DNA of 14,818 bases. Source: Sphingobium sp. CCH11-B1 (GTDB lineage Bacteria > Pseudomonadota > Alphaproteobacteria > Sphingomonadales > Sphingomonadaceae). The translations under genes and the position numbers were made by a program. The stretch's first letter is position 1, and each line of letters begins with the position of its first letter. Where the stretch lies: assembly GCF_001556865.1 (NCBI RefSeq), contig NZ_LSJY01000075.1, forward strand, positions 1 through 14,818. Reading direction: 5' to 3'. The notes below the pieces were generated by a model. The model did no database searches. It was not told the DNA's origin and worked only from the letters and a program-made list of their open reading frames with translations. Of this stretch, positions 8,610 through 14,818 are shown piece after piece.

Positions 8610-8716
8610 AATCGAGCCCCTTAAAGGATGAGGAGTGCGGCCATAAAGCAAGCGCGTCCGAAGATGAAGGGGCGATGGGCGATTCGGTCACCTCCCGCCG
8701 GGCCACCGCGGCCCTG

Positions 8717-8828
8717 CGAAGTTCATACCGTTTATGCCACGCAAAACTGCCGAAAATAGGCTCGACGCGCTCGCGAGGCTTCCGCGAAGCGCCGCCGACG
8801 CGTCCGCCATGCGCTCGCGACGCGTCTC
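8717..8828 (+). repeat. Dispersed ~111-bp intergenic repeat, copy B
   Basis: This 112-base segment is the inverted partner of 3359-3469. It starts CGAAGTTCATACC, carries GCCACGCAAAAC at 8736-8747 and CGACGCGCTCGCGA at 8763-8776, and ends with the exact 18-mer at 8811-8828. Relative to its downstream gene lgt (minus strand) it has the same orientation as copy A has to fumC, and its near end is 107 bases from the lgt start codon, against 97 for fumC. Confidence 0.8.
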
Positions 8829-8967
8829 GTCCTATGGAGCGTCGCGGTGGATAGGATGGGTGGATGGAGGGAGTGGCCGCTGGTCATGGAGAGAATGGAG
8901 CAGCAGGGGCGCGGGTAGGAAAGCGGGGGAGACAGAAGCGGGGGGACGGGTCGAGCAACCCGATCAT

Positions 8968-9054
8968 CGTCACCCAGCGAAGCGGGGGCCTGAGGCCTTC
9001 AGGGGCGACCGCCGTGCGTCATCGCCTGAGATGCCCGCCTGCGCCGGCATGACG
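8968..9054. repeat. REP-like imperfect palindrome
   Basis: The left arm starts CGTCACCCAGCGAAGCGGG and ends CTGAGG (8968-8995). The right arm (9025-9054) reads as its imperfect reverse complement, starting CCTGAG and ending GGCATGACG. Elements built as CGTCAT-CC-GCG...CTGAGG facing each other are common between genes in alphaproteobacteria, which supports a REP/BIME-type identity. It lies in the 3' region of sspB. Confidence 0.5.
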
Positions 9055-9062
9055 CAGGCGGG
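9034..9062 (-). terminator. Perfect 10-bp hairpin downstream of sspB
   Basis: CCCGCCTGCG (9034-9043) and CGCAGGCGGG (9053-9062) form a perfect ten-pair stem with a nine-base loop. It begins 27 bases after the sspB stop on the minus strand and overlaps the right arm of the REP-like palindrome. There is no U run after it, so it may act as an mRNA 3' stabiliser or a Rho-assisted end rather than a classical terminator. Confidence 0.5.
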
Positions 9063-9089
9063 AGAGGGACTTGGACAGCCCCTTCCCCT

Positions 9090-9566
9090 CTATTTCTTCT
9101 TGCCGAAGTCCACCGTCACGACGTTGGACCCGTCTTCGCTCGTCGCCTGCGGCACGTCGTTCTCGGCTTCCTCGTGCGGCTGGGGATCATCGTCGGAATT
9201 GACCTGGAACTGAAGCGCGAAGTTGACGGCGGGATCGACGAAGGCAGTGATCGCGGCGAAGGGAATGTAGAGATGCGCCGCGACCTGGTTGAAGGTCAGG
9301 CTCACCTCGAAATGGCGGTCGCTGACCTTCAGATCCCAGAATTTATTCTGGAGGACGATGGTCATTTCGTCCGGGAAGCGCTCCTCCAGATGGCGGGGGA
9401 TGTCCACGCCGGGCGCCTGCGTCTTGAAGGTGATGTAGAAGTGATGCGCGCCCGGCAGGCCGCCTGTTTCCTGCACTTCGCCCAGCACGCGGCCGACGAC
9501 CGCGCGCAGCGCCTCCTGCACGATCTCGTCATAGGGAATCAGGCTGTCGGGCAGGTCTTCGCTCAT
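9090..9566 (-). CDS. sspB: SspB-family ClpXP proteolysis adaptor (alphaproteobacterial type)
   Basis: The 158-residue protein has the SspB ribosome-rescue adaptor fold: an N-terminal dimer helix (LIPYDEIVQEALRAVVGRVL, residues 9-28), the beta-core with HHFYITFKT (41-49), FPDEMTIVLQNKFWDLKV (64-81) and FEVSLTFN (86-93), then an acidic flexible linker (124-147) and the short basic tail VVTVDFGKKK. In known SspB proteins the core binds the ssrA tag and the C-terminal tail docks on ClpX. The tail form VV-x-VD-F-x-KK is what alphaproteobacterial members carry. The ATG at 9566 has AGGA nine bases upstream. A longer frame reaching 10271 runs antisense through hisB and is rejected. The gene diverges from the his operon. 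Confidence 0.9.
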   Translation of the reverse strand: MSEDLPDSLIPYDEIVQEALRAVVGRVLGEVQETGGLPGAHHFYITFKTQAPGVDIPRHLEERFPDEMTIVLQNKFWDLKVSDRHFEVSLTFNQVAAHLYIPFAAITAFVDPAVNFALQFQVNSDDDPQPHEEAENDVPQATSEDGSNVVTVDFGKKK

Positions 9567-9574
9567 GGGCCAAT

Positions 9575-9602
9575 GTCCTAACGGCGCGAAACCGGGGGTC
9601 AA
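9575..9602 (-). promoter_or_regulatory. Candidate sspB promoter
   Basis: On the minus strand TTGACC (9602-9597) is a strong -35 match, and after 16 bases comes TAGGAC (9580-9575). The AGGA within the latter could instead be the ribosome site of sspB, so the -10 position is uncertain. The box ends eight bases before the ATG. Confidence 0.35.
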
Positions 9603-9616
9603 GCCCGTGCGCGCGA

Positions 9617-9644
9617 TTGCATGCGCGGCGGGAAGCGCTATAGG
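9617..9644 (+). promoter_or_regulatory. Candidate his operon promoter, leaderless hisB start
   Basis: TTGCAT (9617-9622) and TATAGG (9639-9644) are 16 bases apart. The -10 box ends six bases before the hisB ATG at 9651, so the predicted transcript start is at or beside the A of the ATG. No Shine-Dalgarno sequence is present. No his leader peptide or attenuator could fit upstream of the gene in this arrangement. The -35 box lies 14 bases from the opposing sspB -35 box. Confidence 0.5.
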
Positions 9645-9650
9645 GCGGCC

Positions 9651-10238
9651 ATGCGCACGGCCGAGATTCACCGGAACACCGCGGAAACGCAGATCGACGT
9701 CACCGTCAACCTGGACGGCACGGGCCTTTATACGGTGTCGACCGGCATCGGCTTTTTCGACCATATGATCGAGCAGCTGTCGCGCCATTCGCTGATCGAC
9801 ATGGACGTGAAGACCGTGGGCGACCTGCATGTCGACCAGCATCACACGACCGAGGATACGGCGATCGCGATCGGCGAGGCGGTGGCCAAGGCGCTGGGCG
9901 ACAAGCGCGGCATTTCCCGGTACGGCAGCGTCTATTCGCCCATGGACGAGACGCTGACGCGTGTCGCGCTCGATATTTCGGGCCGGCCCTGGCTGGTGTG
10001 CAAGCTGCCCTTTACCGTGCAGAAGATCGGTGAATGGGATGCGGAGATGGTGGAGCATTTCTTCCACAGCTTCGCCCAGGCGGCGGGCATCACGCTGCAC
10101 ATCGAAAATCTCTACGGCGGCAACAACCACCATATCGTCGAAAGCGCGTTCAAGGGCCTGGCCCGCGCGTTGCGGCAGGCGGTGGAGATCGACCCCCGCA
10201 AGGGGGACGCGATCCCTTCGACCAAGGGCATGTTGTGA
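9651..10238 (+). CDS. hisB: Imidazoleglycerol-phosphate dehydratase (monofunctional)
   Basis: The 195-residue enzyme catalyses the dehydration of imidazole-glycerol phosphate to imidazole-acetol phosphate in histidine synthesis and is manganese-dependent. The metal-binding histidine motifs are visible: GFFDHM (34-39), [12 protein letters not shown] (58-69), EHFFHSFA (135-142) and [11 protein letters not shown] (158-168). It has no histidinol-phosphatase domain, as is normal outside enterobacteria. The start [10 protein letters not shown] at 9651 matches the family; an upstream in-frame ATG at 9621 overlaps the promoter and is rejected. It is the first gene of the operon, followed 13 bases later by a YciI-family gene. 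Confidence 0.95.
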   Translation: MRTAEIHRNTAETQIDVTVNLDGTGLYTVSTGIGFFDHMIEQLSRHSLIDMDVKTVGDLHVDQHHTTEDTAIAIGEAVAKALGDKRGISRYGSVYSPMDETLTRVALDISGRPWLVCKLPFTVQKIGEWDAEMVEHFFHSFAQAAGITLHIENLYGGNNHHIVESAFKGLARALRQAVEIDPRKGDAIPSTKGML

Positions 10239-10251
10239 GGAAAATGCGGCG

Positions 10252-10542
10252 ATGTTTCTGATTTCCATCATCTACACCGCCCCTCTAGAACAGGTCGACG
10301 CCCATCGGGCGGCGCACCGCGCCTGGCTGGACGAGGCGATCGCGGAGGGCTGGCTGTTGCTGGCCGGGCCGCGCGAACCGCGCACGGGCGGCGTGCTGCT
10401 GGCGCGCGGGACGCGCGCCGAGTTGCAGGAAAAAGTGGCAGGCGATCCCTTCTTCCTCAACGGACTGTCGACGTTCGAGCTGATCGAATTCACGCCGGTC
10501 AAGGCCGCTGCGGGCGTGACGCTGGAGAGCCTGCTGGCGTGA
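10252..10542 (+). CDS. YciI-family protein embedded in the his operon
   Basis: The 96-residue protein has the alpha/beta ferredoxin-like YciI pattern: a strand FLISIIYTA (2-10), the helix DAHRAAHRAWLDEAIAEG (16-33) with His18 and His22, the strand-turn LLLAGPREP (35-43), a Gly-rich strand GGVLLARG (46-53) and the DPFFLNGL segment (65-72) before a final strand. YciI-like proteins have been proposed as small hydrolases or dehydratases with a His/Asp pair; the substrate is unknown. GAGGA (10237-10241) is ten bases before the ATG. Its stop overlaps the hisH GTG in GTGA, so hisH translation probably depends on it. The position between hisB and hisH suggests a link to histidine synthesis, but this is inference. 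Confidence 0.85.
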   Translation: MFLISIIYTAPLEQVDAHRAAHRAWLDEAIAEGWLLLAGPREPRTGGVLLARGTRAELQEKVAGDPFFLNGLSTFELIEFTPVKAAAGVTLESLLA

Positions 10543-11156
10543 CCATCGCCCTCATAGATTATGGCGCGGGCAACCTCCATTCGGTGCATAACGCGCTGCG
10601 CAAGGCGGGGGCGGAGGATGTCGTCATCACCGCCGACGCCGATGCGGTGGCGCGCGCCGACCGGATCGTCCTGCCGGGGGTGGGCGCGTTCCGCGCCTGC
10701 CGCGACGCGCTGGTCGCGATCGACGGCATGGTCGAGGCGATGAACGCGGCGGTGCGGACGCGCGGCACGCCGTTCCTTGGGGTGTGCGTGGGCATGCAGT
10801 TGCTGGCCGATGCGGGCGAGGAATTCGGGCGGCATGACGGGCTGGGCTGGATCCCCGGCACGGTGCGGATGATCGAGCCGACCGACCCGGCCATAAAGGT
10901 TCCGCATATGGGATGGAACGACGTGACGCTGGCGGACGGCGCGCCGGCGCTGCTGGAGGGCGGCGAAGCCTATTTCCTGCACAGCTATCATTTCGACGCC
11001 GCCGATCCGGCCGATGTCGCGGCGGTCACCGACCATGGTGGGCCGCTGGTCGCGGCGGTGGCGCGCGACACCGTCATCGGCTGCCAGTTCCACCCGGAAA
11101 AGAGCCAGCGCTACGGCCTTTCCTTCCTTTCCCGTTTCCTGGAGTGGCGGCCGTGA
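10539..11156 (+). CDS. hisH: Imidazole glycerol phosphate synthase, glutaminase subunit
   Basis: The 205-residue class I glutamine amidotransferase supplies ammonia to HisF. The catalytic triad is visible: Cys83 in GVCVGMQLL, His185 and Glu187 in CQFHPEKSQ. The oxyanion strand PGVGAF (46-51) and the segment VPHMGWN (121-127) are also typical. The start is GTG at 10539 within GTGA shared with the YciI-gene stop, giving [16 protein letters not shown], the normal N terminus. The stop again overlaps the hisA GTG in GTGA. The tight coupling fits the need for equal amounts of the HisH-HisF heterodimer, although hisA lies between them. Confidence 0.96.
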   Translation: MTIALIDYGAGNLHSVHNALRKAGAEDVVITADADAVARADRIVLPGVGAFRACRDALVAIDGMVEAMNAAVRTRGTPFLGVCVGMQLLADAGEEFGRHDGLGWIPGTVRMIEPTDPAIKVPHMGWNDVTLADGAPALLEGGEAYFLHSYHFDAADPADVAAVTDHGGPLVAAVARDTVIGCQFHPEKSQRYGLSFLSRFLEWRP

Positions 11157-11890
11157 GCCTGATCGTCTTTCCCGCTATCGACCTTAAAGAAGGTCAGGTC
11201 GTCCGCCTGGCCGAAGGGGACATGGGCCGGGCCACCGTCTATGGCGACGATCCCGCCGCGCAGGCCATGCTGTTCGCGCAGGCCGGGGCGCAGCATCTGC
11301 ATGTCGTCGACCTGGACGGCAGCTTTGCGGGCCATGCGGTGAACGCGGCGGCGGTCGAGGCGATCGTCGAGGCCTTTCCGGGCCATGTCCAGCTTGGCGG
11401 CGGCATCCGTAACCGGGAGGCGGTGGAGCGCTGGTTCGACCTGGGCGTATCGCGCATCGTGATCGGCACGGCGGCGCTCAAAGACCCCGCCTTCGTCAAG
11501 GCGGCGGCGCGCGACTTTCCCGGCGGCATCGTCGTGGCGGTCGACGCCCGCGACGGCTTCGTCGCGACCGACGGGTGGGCGGAAAAGAGCGACATGCCCG
11601 TCATCGACCTTGCCCGCCGGTTCGAGGATGCGGGCGTCGCCAGCCTGCTCTTCACCGATGTGGGCCGGGACGGACTGCTCAAGGGATGCAACATCGACGC
11701 GACGGTGGACCTTGCCCGCGCGACCGACATTCCCGTGATCGCCAGCGGCGGCGTCGCGGGGATCGCGGACATCCGGGTGCTCAGCCTGCACGCGGACGAG
11801 GGAATTGAGGGGGTCATCACCGGCCGCGCGCTTTATGACGGGCGGCTGGACCTGAAGACCGCGCTGGCGGTGGCGCAGGCGGCGGCGTGA
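11153..11890 (+). CDS. hisA: ProFAR isomerase (HisA)
   Basis: The 245-residue (beta-alpha)8 barrel carries out the Amadori isomerisation of ProFAR to PRFAR. The two catalytic aspartates are Asp10 in FPAIDLKEG and Asp131 in VAVDARDG. The phosphate-binding loops LGGGIR (81-86), VIGTAAL (103-109), ASGGV (197-201) and TGRALYDG (223-230) are present, showing the internal half-barrel duplication shared with HisF. The GTG at 11153 overlaps the hisH TGA and gives [11 protein letters not shown] longer frame beginning inside hisH (10913) is rejected because its extra residues are Arg/Gly-rich with no family match. Nothing suggests the dual HisA/TrpF form (PriA) of actinobacteria. Confidence 0.95.
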   Translation: MSLIVFPAIDLKEGQVVRLAEGDMGRATVYGDDPAAQAMLFAQAGAQHLHVVDLDGSFAGHAVNAAAVEAIVEAFPGHVQLGGGIRNREAVERWFDLGVSRIVIGTAALKDPAFVKAAARDFPGGIVVAVDARDGFVATDGWAEKSDMPVIDLARRFEDAGVASLLFTDVGRDGLLKGCNIDATVDLARATDIPVIASGGVAGIADIRVLSLHADEGIEGVITGRALYDGRLDLKTALAVAQAAA

Positions 11891-11894
11891 TCCC

Positions 11895-12659
11895 ATGACC
11901 GTCCGCACCCGCGTCATCCCCTGCCTGGACGTCGCCAACGGGCGGGTGGTGAAGGGCGTCAATTTCGTCGACCTGCGCGACGCGGGCGATCCGGTCGAAC
12001 AGGCGAAGCTGTATGATGCGGCGGGCGCGGACGAGCTCTGCTTCCTCGACATCACCGCCAGCCATGAGGCGCGCGGCACCATATTGGACGTGGTGCGCCG
12101 GACCGCCGAGGTCTGCTTCATGCCCGTGACCGTGGGCGGCGGGGTGCGCAGCGCGGAGGATGCGCGCGCGCTGCTGCTCGCCGGGGCGGACAAGGTGGCG
12201 GTGAACAGCGCCGCCGTGGCGCGGCCCGAGATCGTCGCCGACATCGCCGACCGGTTCGGCAGCCAGTGCATCGTGGGATCGGTGGATGCGCGGCGCGTGG
12301 GCGAGGGCCAGTGGGAAATCTTCACTCATGGCGGACGCAAGCCGACCGGGATCGACGCGCTGGAACATGCCCTGCGCCTTGCAGAGCTTGGCGCGGGCGA
12401 GCTGCTGGTGACGTCGATGGACGGAGACGGCACGCGGCAGGGCTATGACCTGGCGCTGACCCGCGCCATCGCGGACGCGGTGTCCGTGCCGGTGGTGGCG
12501 AGCGGCGGCGTCGGAACGCTCGACCATCTGGTCGAGGGCGTGGTGGAAGGCCATGCCAGCGCGGTGCTGGCGGCGTCGATATTCCATTTCGGCCAGCACA
12601 GCATCGCGCAGGCGCATCAGGCGCTGGCGGCGGCCGGGATCGCGGTGCGGCGGCACTGA
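11895..12659 (+). CDS. hisF: Imidazole glycerol phosphate synthase, cyclase subunit
   Basis: The 254-residue (beta-alpha)8 barrel uses ammonia from HisH to convert PRFAR to imidazole-glycerol phosphate and AICAR. Visible features are [19 protein letters not shown] (6-24) with catalytic Asp12, FLDITASHE (50-58), VGGGVRS (80-86), VNSAAV (103-108), Asp131 in GSVDARR, the THGGRKPTG loop (144-152) and a [11 protein letters not shown] segment. The final barrel strand is VVASGGVGT. The ATG at 11895 lies four bases after the hisA stop and has no ribosome site, so reinitiation is likely. After it the operon has an 82-base gap before hisE. Confidence 0.96.
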   Translation: MTVRTRVIPCLDVANGRVVKGVNFVDLRDAGDPVEQAKLYDAAGADELCFLDITASHEARGTILDVVRRTAEVCFMPVTVGGGVRSAEDARALLLAGADKVAVNSAAVARPEIVADIADRFGSQCIVGSVDARRVGEGQWEIFTHGGRKPTGIDALEHALRLAELGAGELLVTSMDGDGTRQGYDLALTRAIADAVSVPVVASGGVGTLDHLVEGVVEGHASAVLAASIFHFGQHSIAQAHQALAAAGIAVRRH

Positions 12660-12705
12660 GCGGCGCCATATGCGGGGCCATCGCCTTCTTTCCGACAGAA
12701 ATGAT

Positions 12706-12734
12706 TTGACGGGTCGCGCGCGCGGCGCTTGATG
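12706..12734 (+). promoter_or_regulatory. Candidate internal promoter of hisE
   Basis: TTGACG (12706-12711) matches the -35 consensus at five of six positions. After 17 bases comes TTGATG (12729-12734), a poor -10 box, ending seven bases before the hisE ATG at 12742. No Shine-Dalgarno sequence is present. If active, it would give hisE a separate, leaderless transcript. Confidence 0.3.
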
Positions 12735-12741
12735 CAGGGCC

Positions 12742-13062
12742 ATGCGTGCGACCCTTCACAGCCTGGAACAGACGATCCGCGAGCGGCGGAGCGCCGATCC
12801 GTCCGCATCCTATGTGGCGAAGCTGGCCGGCAAGGGCCGCGCCAAGATCGCGCAGAAGGTCGGCGAGGAAGCGGTCGAGACAGTGATCGCCGCCATGGCC
12901 GGCGAGCGGGACGGAGTCGTGGGCGAGAGCGCGGACCTGCTGTTCCACCTGCTGATGCTGCTGGCGGACATGGACGTGCCGCTGGATGCGGTGCTGGACG
13001 AGCTGGAACGGCGCGAGGGCGTTTCGGGCATCGCCGAAAAAGCGGCCCGTCCGCAGGACTGA
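12742..13062 (+). CDS. hisE: Phosphoribosyl-ATP pyrophosphatase
   Basis: The 106-residue protein hydrolyses phosphoribosyl-ATP to phosphoribosyl-AMP and pyrophosphate, the second step of histidine synthesis. It is the stand-alone form, not fused to HisI. The all-alpha MazG/HisE fold motifs are visible: KIAQKVGEEAVETVIA (35-50) and GESADLLFHLLMLLAD (61-76), whose Glu and Asp residues bind magnesium. SYVAKLAGKG (23-32) is also typical. It lies 82 bases after hisF on the same strand and has its own candidate promoter. hisI, which would catalyse the next step, is not in the window. Confidence 0.94.
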   Translation: MRATLHSLEQTIRERRSADPSASYVAKLAGKGRAKIAQKVGEEAVETVIAAMAGERDGVVGESADLLFHLLMLLADMDVPLDAVLDELERREGVSGIAEKAARPQD

Positions 13063-13145
13063 CCGTAAAAGAAATACCGGAAAGAAATCATTCCCCCTGC
13101 GTTATGGTGCCGGTTTCCGCATCATAGCGACGAAGGGGAGGTTCC

Positions 13146-13721
13146 ATGATTCGCTCCGTCTTAGGGGGGCTGCTCGGCGGCCTGGCCCTGTTCATCACTG
13201 GCTTCCTTTTCTGGGGCACGCCGCTGTCCGCGCTGGCGATCAGCCGCGCCGACGAGCAGGCGAGCGCCAATCTGCAGGCCGCGCTGGCGCAGGCGCTCAA
13301 CGCCACGGGGACGGGCGTCTATACCATCCCCGATCCATCGAGCGCGCAGGGGACGATCCTGTACGGACGCGGGCCGGTGGCGCAGGTTTTCTACAATAGC
13401 GGCGGATTCCCGGTAATGGACGGCGGGTCGCTGATCGGCGGACTGATCCTGTCCCTGCTGGTCGGGCTGCTGATCGGGCTGGCGCTGCGTTTCTGCCTGC
13501 CCGACTTCATCAGCCGCGTGCGGGCGGCCATTTTCCTGTCGCTCGCGGCTGTCCTGTGGATCGACATCGGGCAGGCCGTGTTCATGCACGCGCCCTGGGG
13601 CTATATCCTCTACCTTGCCTTCAGCGATTTCGTCGGGCTGGCGCTGGCGGGGCTGATCGCCGCGAAGCTGATGGAGACGAAGACGGCGAGCGCGACCGGC
13701 GAGGCCGGGACGCTGCACTAA
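13146..13721 (+). CDS. Predicted four-helix membrane protein, function unknown
   Basis: The 191-residue protein has hydrophobic helices about residues 5-24, 95-116, 126-146 and 151-174, with a 65-residue polar loop (30-94) after the first helix. The arrangement, with basic residues in [12 protein letters not shown] between helices 2 and 3, suggests the loop is periplasmic and both ends cytoplasmic. I do not recognise a family. The ATG at 13146 has the strong ribosome site AAGGGGAGG ending five bases upstream. It follows hisE by 83 bp, so it may be read through from the his operon or have its own start. Its TAA interlocks with the TAG of the convergent deacetylase-family gene. Confidence 0.75.
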   Translation: MIRSVLGGLLGGLALFITGFLFWGTPLSALAISRADEQASANLQAALAQALNATGTGVYTIPDPSSAQGTILYGRGPVAQVFYNSGGFPVMDGGSLIGGLILSLLVGLLIGLALRFCLPDFISRVRAAIFLSLAAVLWIDIGQAVFMHAPWGYILYLAFSDFVGLALAGLIAAKLMETKTASATGEAGTLH

Positions 13722-14623
13722 TCGGCGGCGTCGGCTTCCTGCGCCATGCGGATCATGCAGGCGGCATGGCGATGGGCGACGGCCATCCGGTCCGCGCCAT
13801 AGCCGCCGCCCATGGTGCTGGCGAGCGGGATGGCGCGGGCCAGCGCCTGCCGCATCACATAACGGTCCCGCGCGTCGAGCCCCGCATCGGTGAGCGCCAG
13901 CCGACCGAGACGATCGCCGCCATGCGGGTCGACCCCCGCCTGATAAAGGATGAGGTCGGGCGCAAAATCGTCCAGCACCCGCGGCAGCGTGTCGGCCAGG
14001 ATGGCGAGATAGGCGTCGTCCCCCATCCCGTCCGCAAGGCCGATGTCGAGGGTCGAGCGCGCCTTGCGCACCGGAAAATTCTTTTCCGCATGGATCGACA
14101 AGGTGAAGATGTCGCTGCGACCGGCAAGCAGCGAGGCGGTGCCGTCGCCCTGATGCACGTCGAGGTCGAGGATCAGGATGCGCGCCGCGTCCCCTTCCGC
14201 GATCAGGCGGTGGGCGGCGATGGCAAGATCGTTGAACACGCAATAGCCCGCGCCCGTATCGCTGAGCGCATGATGGCTGCCGCCTGCGGCATTGGCGGCA
14301 TAGCGATGTTGCTGCGCCAGCCTGGCGGCGAGCCAGGTGCCGCCCGGCGAAAGCAGGGAACGGCGCATCACCCGCTCGGTCACGGGAAAGCCGATCCGCC
14401 GCTCCTTTTCCGGCGGCACCGTCATGCCAAGCACCTGATCGACATAATCGGGGTCGTGCACCGCCTCCAGCCAGGCGCGGGGCATGGGTTCGGGCTGGTG
14501 CAGGGTAAAGACAGCGGCGCTTTCCCTGAGCGCCTCCATCACCAAGCCATATTTGTCGAAACGAAAGCTGCTGCCGGGTGTTGCAGGCGAGACATAGGCG
14601 GGGTGGTGAACAACGTGCAGCAT
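13718..14623 (-). CDS. Histone deacetylase-family (arginase/deacetylase fold) amidohydrolase
   Basis: The 301-residue protein matches bacterial HDAC-like zinc amidohydrolases, relatives of AcuC and acetylpolyamine amidohydrolases. The family motifs are in order: [19 protein letters not shown] (114-132) with the charge-relay pair His117/His118, [11 protein letters not shown] (152-162) with zinc ligands Asp155 and His157, [12 protein letters not shown] (229-240) with the third ligand Asp232, and MGGGYG (271-276) with the transition-state Tyr275. All expected catalytic residues are present, so it should be active. Substrate could be an acetylated protein, polyamine or small amide; sequence alone does not decide. 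The ATG at 14623 is set by the family N terminus [10 protein letters not shown]. It converges on the membrane-protein gene with overlapping stops and diverges from the exported-protein gene. Confidence 0.9.
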   Translation of the reverse strand: MLHVVHHPAYVSPATPGSSFRFDKYGLVMEALRESAAVFTLHQPEPMPRAWLEAVHDPDYVDQVLGMTVPPEKERRIGFPVTERVMRRSLLSPGGTWLAARLAQQHRYAANAAGGSHHALSDTGAGYCVFNDLAIAAHRLIAEGDAARILILDLDVHQGDGTASLLAGRSDIFTLSIHAEKNFPVRKARSTLDIGLADGMGDDAYLAILADTLPRVLDDFAPDLILYQAGVDPHGGDRLGRLALTDAGLDARDRYVMRQALARAIPLASTMGGGYGADRMAVAHRHAACMIRMAQEADAAD

Positions 14624-14645
14624 GATCTTTTCGGACTATCGCGAT

Positions 14646-14673
14646 TTGAACGATGGCCGCTTTGCGCTATCTG
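14646..14673 (+). promoter_or_regulatory. Candidate promoter of the last gene
   Basis: TTGAAC (14646-14651) and TATCTG (14668-14673) are 16 bases apart, and the second ends seven bases before the ATG at 14681. No ribosome site is visible. The layout matches that of hisB. It shares the 57-base divergent gap with the start of the deacetylase-family gene. Confidence 0.35.
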
Positions 14674-14680
14674 GTCCAGC

Positions 14681-14818
14681 ATGAACCATCCCAAGATGAC
14701 CCAAAGTCCATGGCTGGCGCTCGCCGGCCTGATTGCCATTCCCCTTTCCGCCCCCGCTCATGGGCAGACTCCGCCGCCCGCCGTCGCCCCGACGCTGGCT
14801 CCGCCCACGATGCAGCAA
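14681..14818 (+). CDS. N-terminal fragment of an exported protein (3' end outside window)
   Basis: An open frame runs from the ATG at 14681 to the window edge, 46 residues, too short to identify. Its start has the form of a Sec signal peptide: a short polar and basic beginning (MNHPKMTQSP), a hydrophobic core [14 protein letters not shown] (11-24) and the likely cleavage region APAHGQ (24-29). After it comes a Pro/Ala/Thr-rich stretch, as in many sphingomonad periplasmic or outer-membrane proteins. The ATG at 14696 is an alternative start that keeps the signal peptide. Confidence 0.6.
   Translation, partial: MNHPKMTQSPWLALAGLIAIPLSAPAHGQTPPPAVAPTLAPPTMQQ

Larger units (their letters stand above)
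8610..9089. other. Non-coding stretch between lgt and sspB
   Basis: There are 480 bases without a credible gene; open frames here have biased, low-complexity translations. From left to right it holds the lgt leader and promoter, copy B of the dispersed repeat (8717-8828), a purine-rich stretch with GGATGG-like repeats (about 8847-8900), a G-rich run with the motif GCGGGTAGGAAAG (8911-8923), and a REP-like palindrome followed by a perfect hairpin next to the sspB stop (8968-9062). Confidence 0.7.

Noticed and set aside
6628..8706. A 692-codon minus-strand open frame spanning the methyltransferase and lgt genes
   Set aside because: It lies in another frame of the same strand as two genes with complete catalytic motifs, and its translation is Arg/Ser/Pro-rich low-complexity sequence.
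8908..8950. G-rich run that might form a G-quadruplex
   Set aside because: The G tracts are separated by loops of about 9-10 bases, too long for a confident quadruplex.
9597..9650. Histidine leader peptide or attenuator upstream of hisB
   Set aside because: There is no His-rich small frame and no competing hairpins; the promoter itself reaches the start codon.
9567..10271. N-terminal extension of sspB running antisense through hisB
   Set aside because: SspB begins at the ATG at 9566 with a ribosome site, and the extension has no family similarity and opposes a certain gene.
13161..14243. A 360-codon minus-strand frame over the membrane-protein and deacetylase genes
   Set aside because: Both overlapped genes have recognisable features (helices with a strong ribosome site; zinc motifs), whereas this frame is Arg/Gly-rich with none.

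Overview
The window reads as chromosomal DNA of a GC-rich alphaproteobacterium, most likely a sphingomonad (Sphingobium/Sphingomonas group). The grounds are protein character (an alphaproteobacterial-type SspB, a DUF2585 membrane protein, a CrtZ-type carotenoid hydroxylase), strong GC bias at third codon positions, frequent GTG/TTG starts and very short intergenic gaps. The assignment rests on recognition, not on a database search. Almost everything is core metabolism. I see no phage, transposase, CRISPR array, defence locus, tRNA or rRNA.

Layout. (1) 1-3251, plus strand: the 3' end of an unidentified gene, then sseA (mercaptopyruvate sulfurtransferase) translationally coupled to a metC-type PLP lyase, then a lone crtZ. 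(2) 3252-3566: a 315-bp non-coding stretch holding copy A of a dispersed ~111-bp repeat, followed by fumC and a small basic hypothetical gene. (3) 5352-6643: a DUF2585 membrane gene (minus), whose stop codon interlocks with that of the hypothetical gene, and gmk divergent from it. (4) 6689-8609, minus strand: lgt overlapping a MidA/NDUFAF7-type methyltransferase. (5) 8610-9089: a 480-bp non-coding stretch with repeat copy B and a REP-like palindrome. (6) 9090-9566, minus: sspB, sharing an 84-bp divergent promoter region with a histidine operon. (7) 9651-13062, plus: hisB, a YciI-family gene, hisH, hisA, hisF and, after a gap, hisE. (8) 13146-14818: a four-helix membrane protein converging on a histone-deacetylase-family enzyme, then the start of an exported protein cut by the window edge.

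How the genes work together. The his genes cover hisB (dehydration of imidazole-glycerol phosphate), hisH/hisF (IGP synthase), hisA (ProFAR isomerase) and hisE (PR-ATP pyrophosphatase). hisG, hisD, hisC and hisI are not here and must lie elsewhere. SseA and MetC both act on sulfur amino acids. fumC serves the TCA cycle, gmk nucleotide metabolism, lgt lipoprotein maturation, and the methyltransferase probably respiratory complex I assembly.

The more interesting signals are non-coding or architectural. They are the inverted ~111-bp repeat that sits in the same orientation about 100 bp upstream of both fumC and lgt, a set of starts that look leaderless (a -10-like box 5-8 nt before the ATG, best at hisB), a YciI-family gene embedded in the his operon, and two convergent gene pairs whose stop codons interlock in the same four bases, CTAA. 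I found no convincing new multi-gene system.
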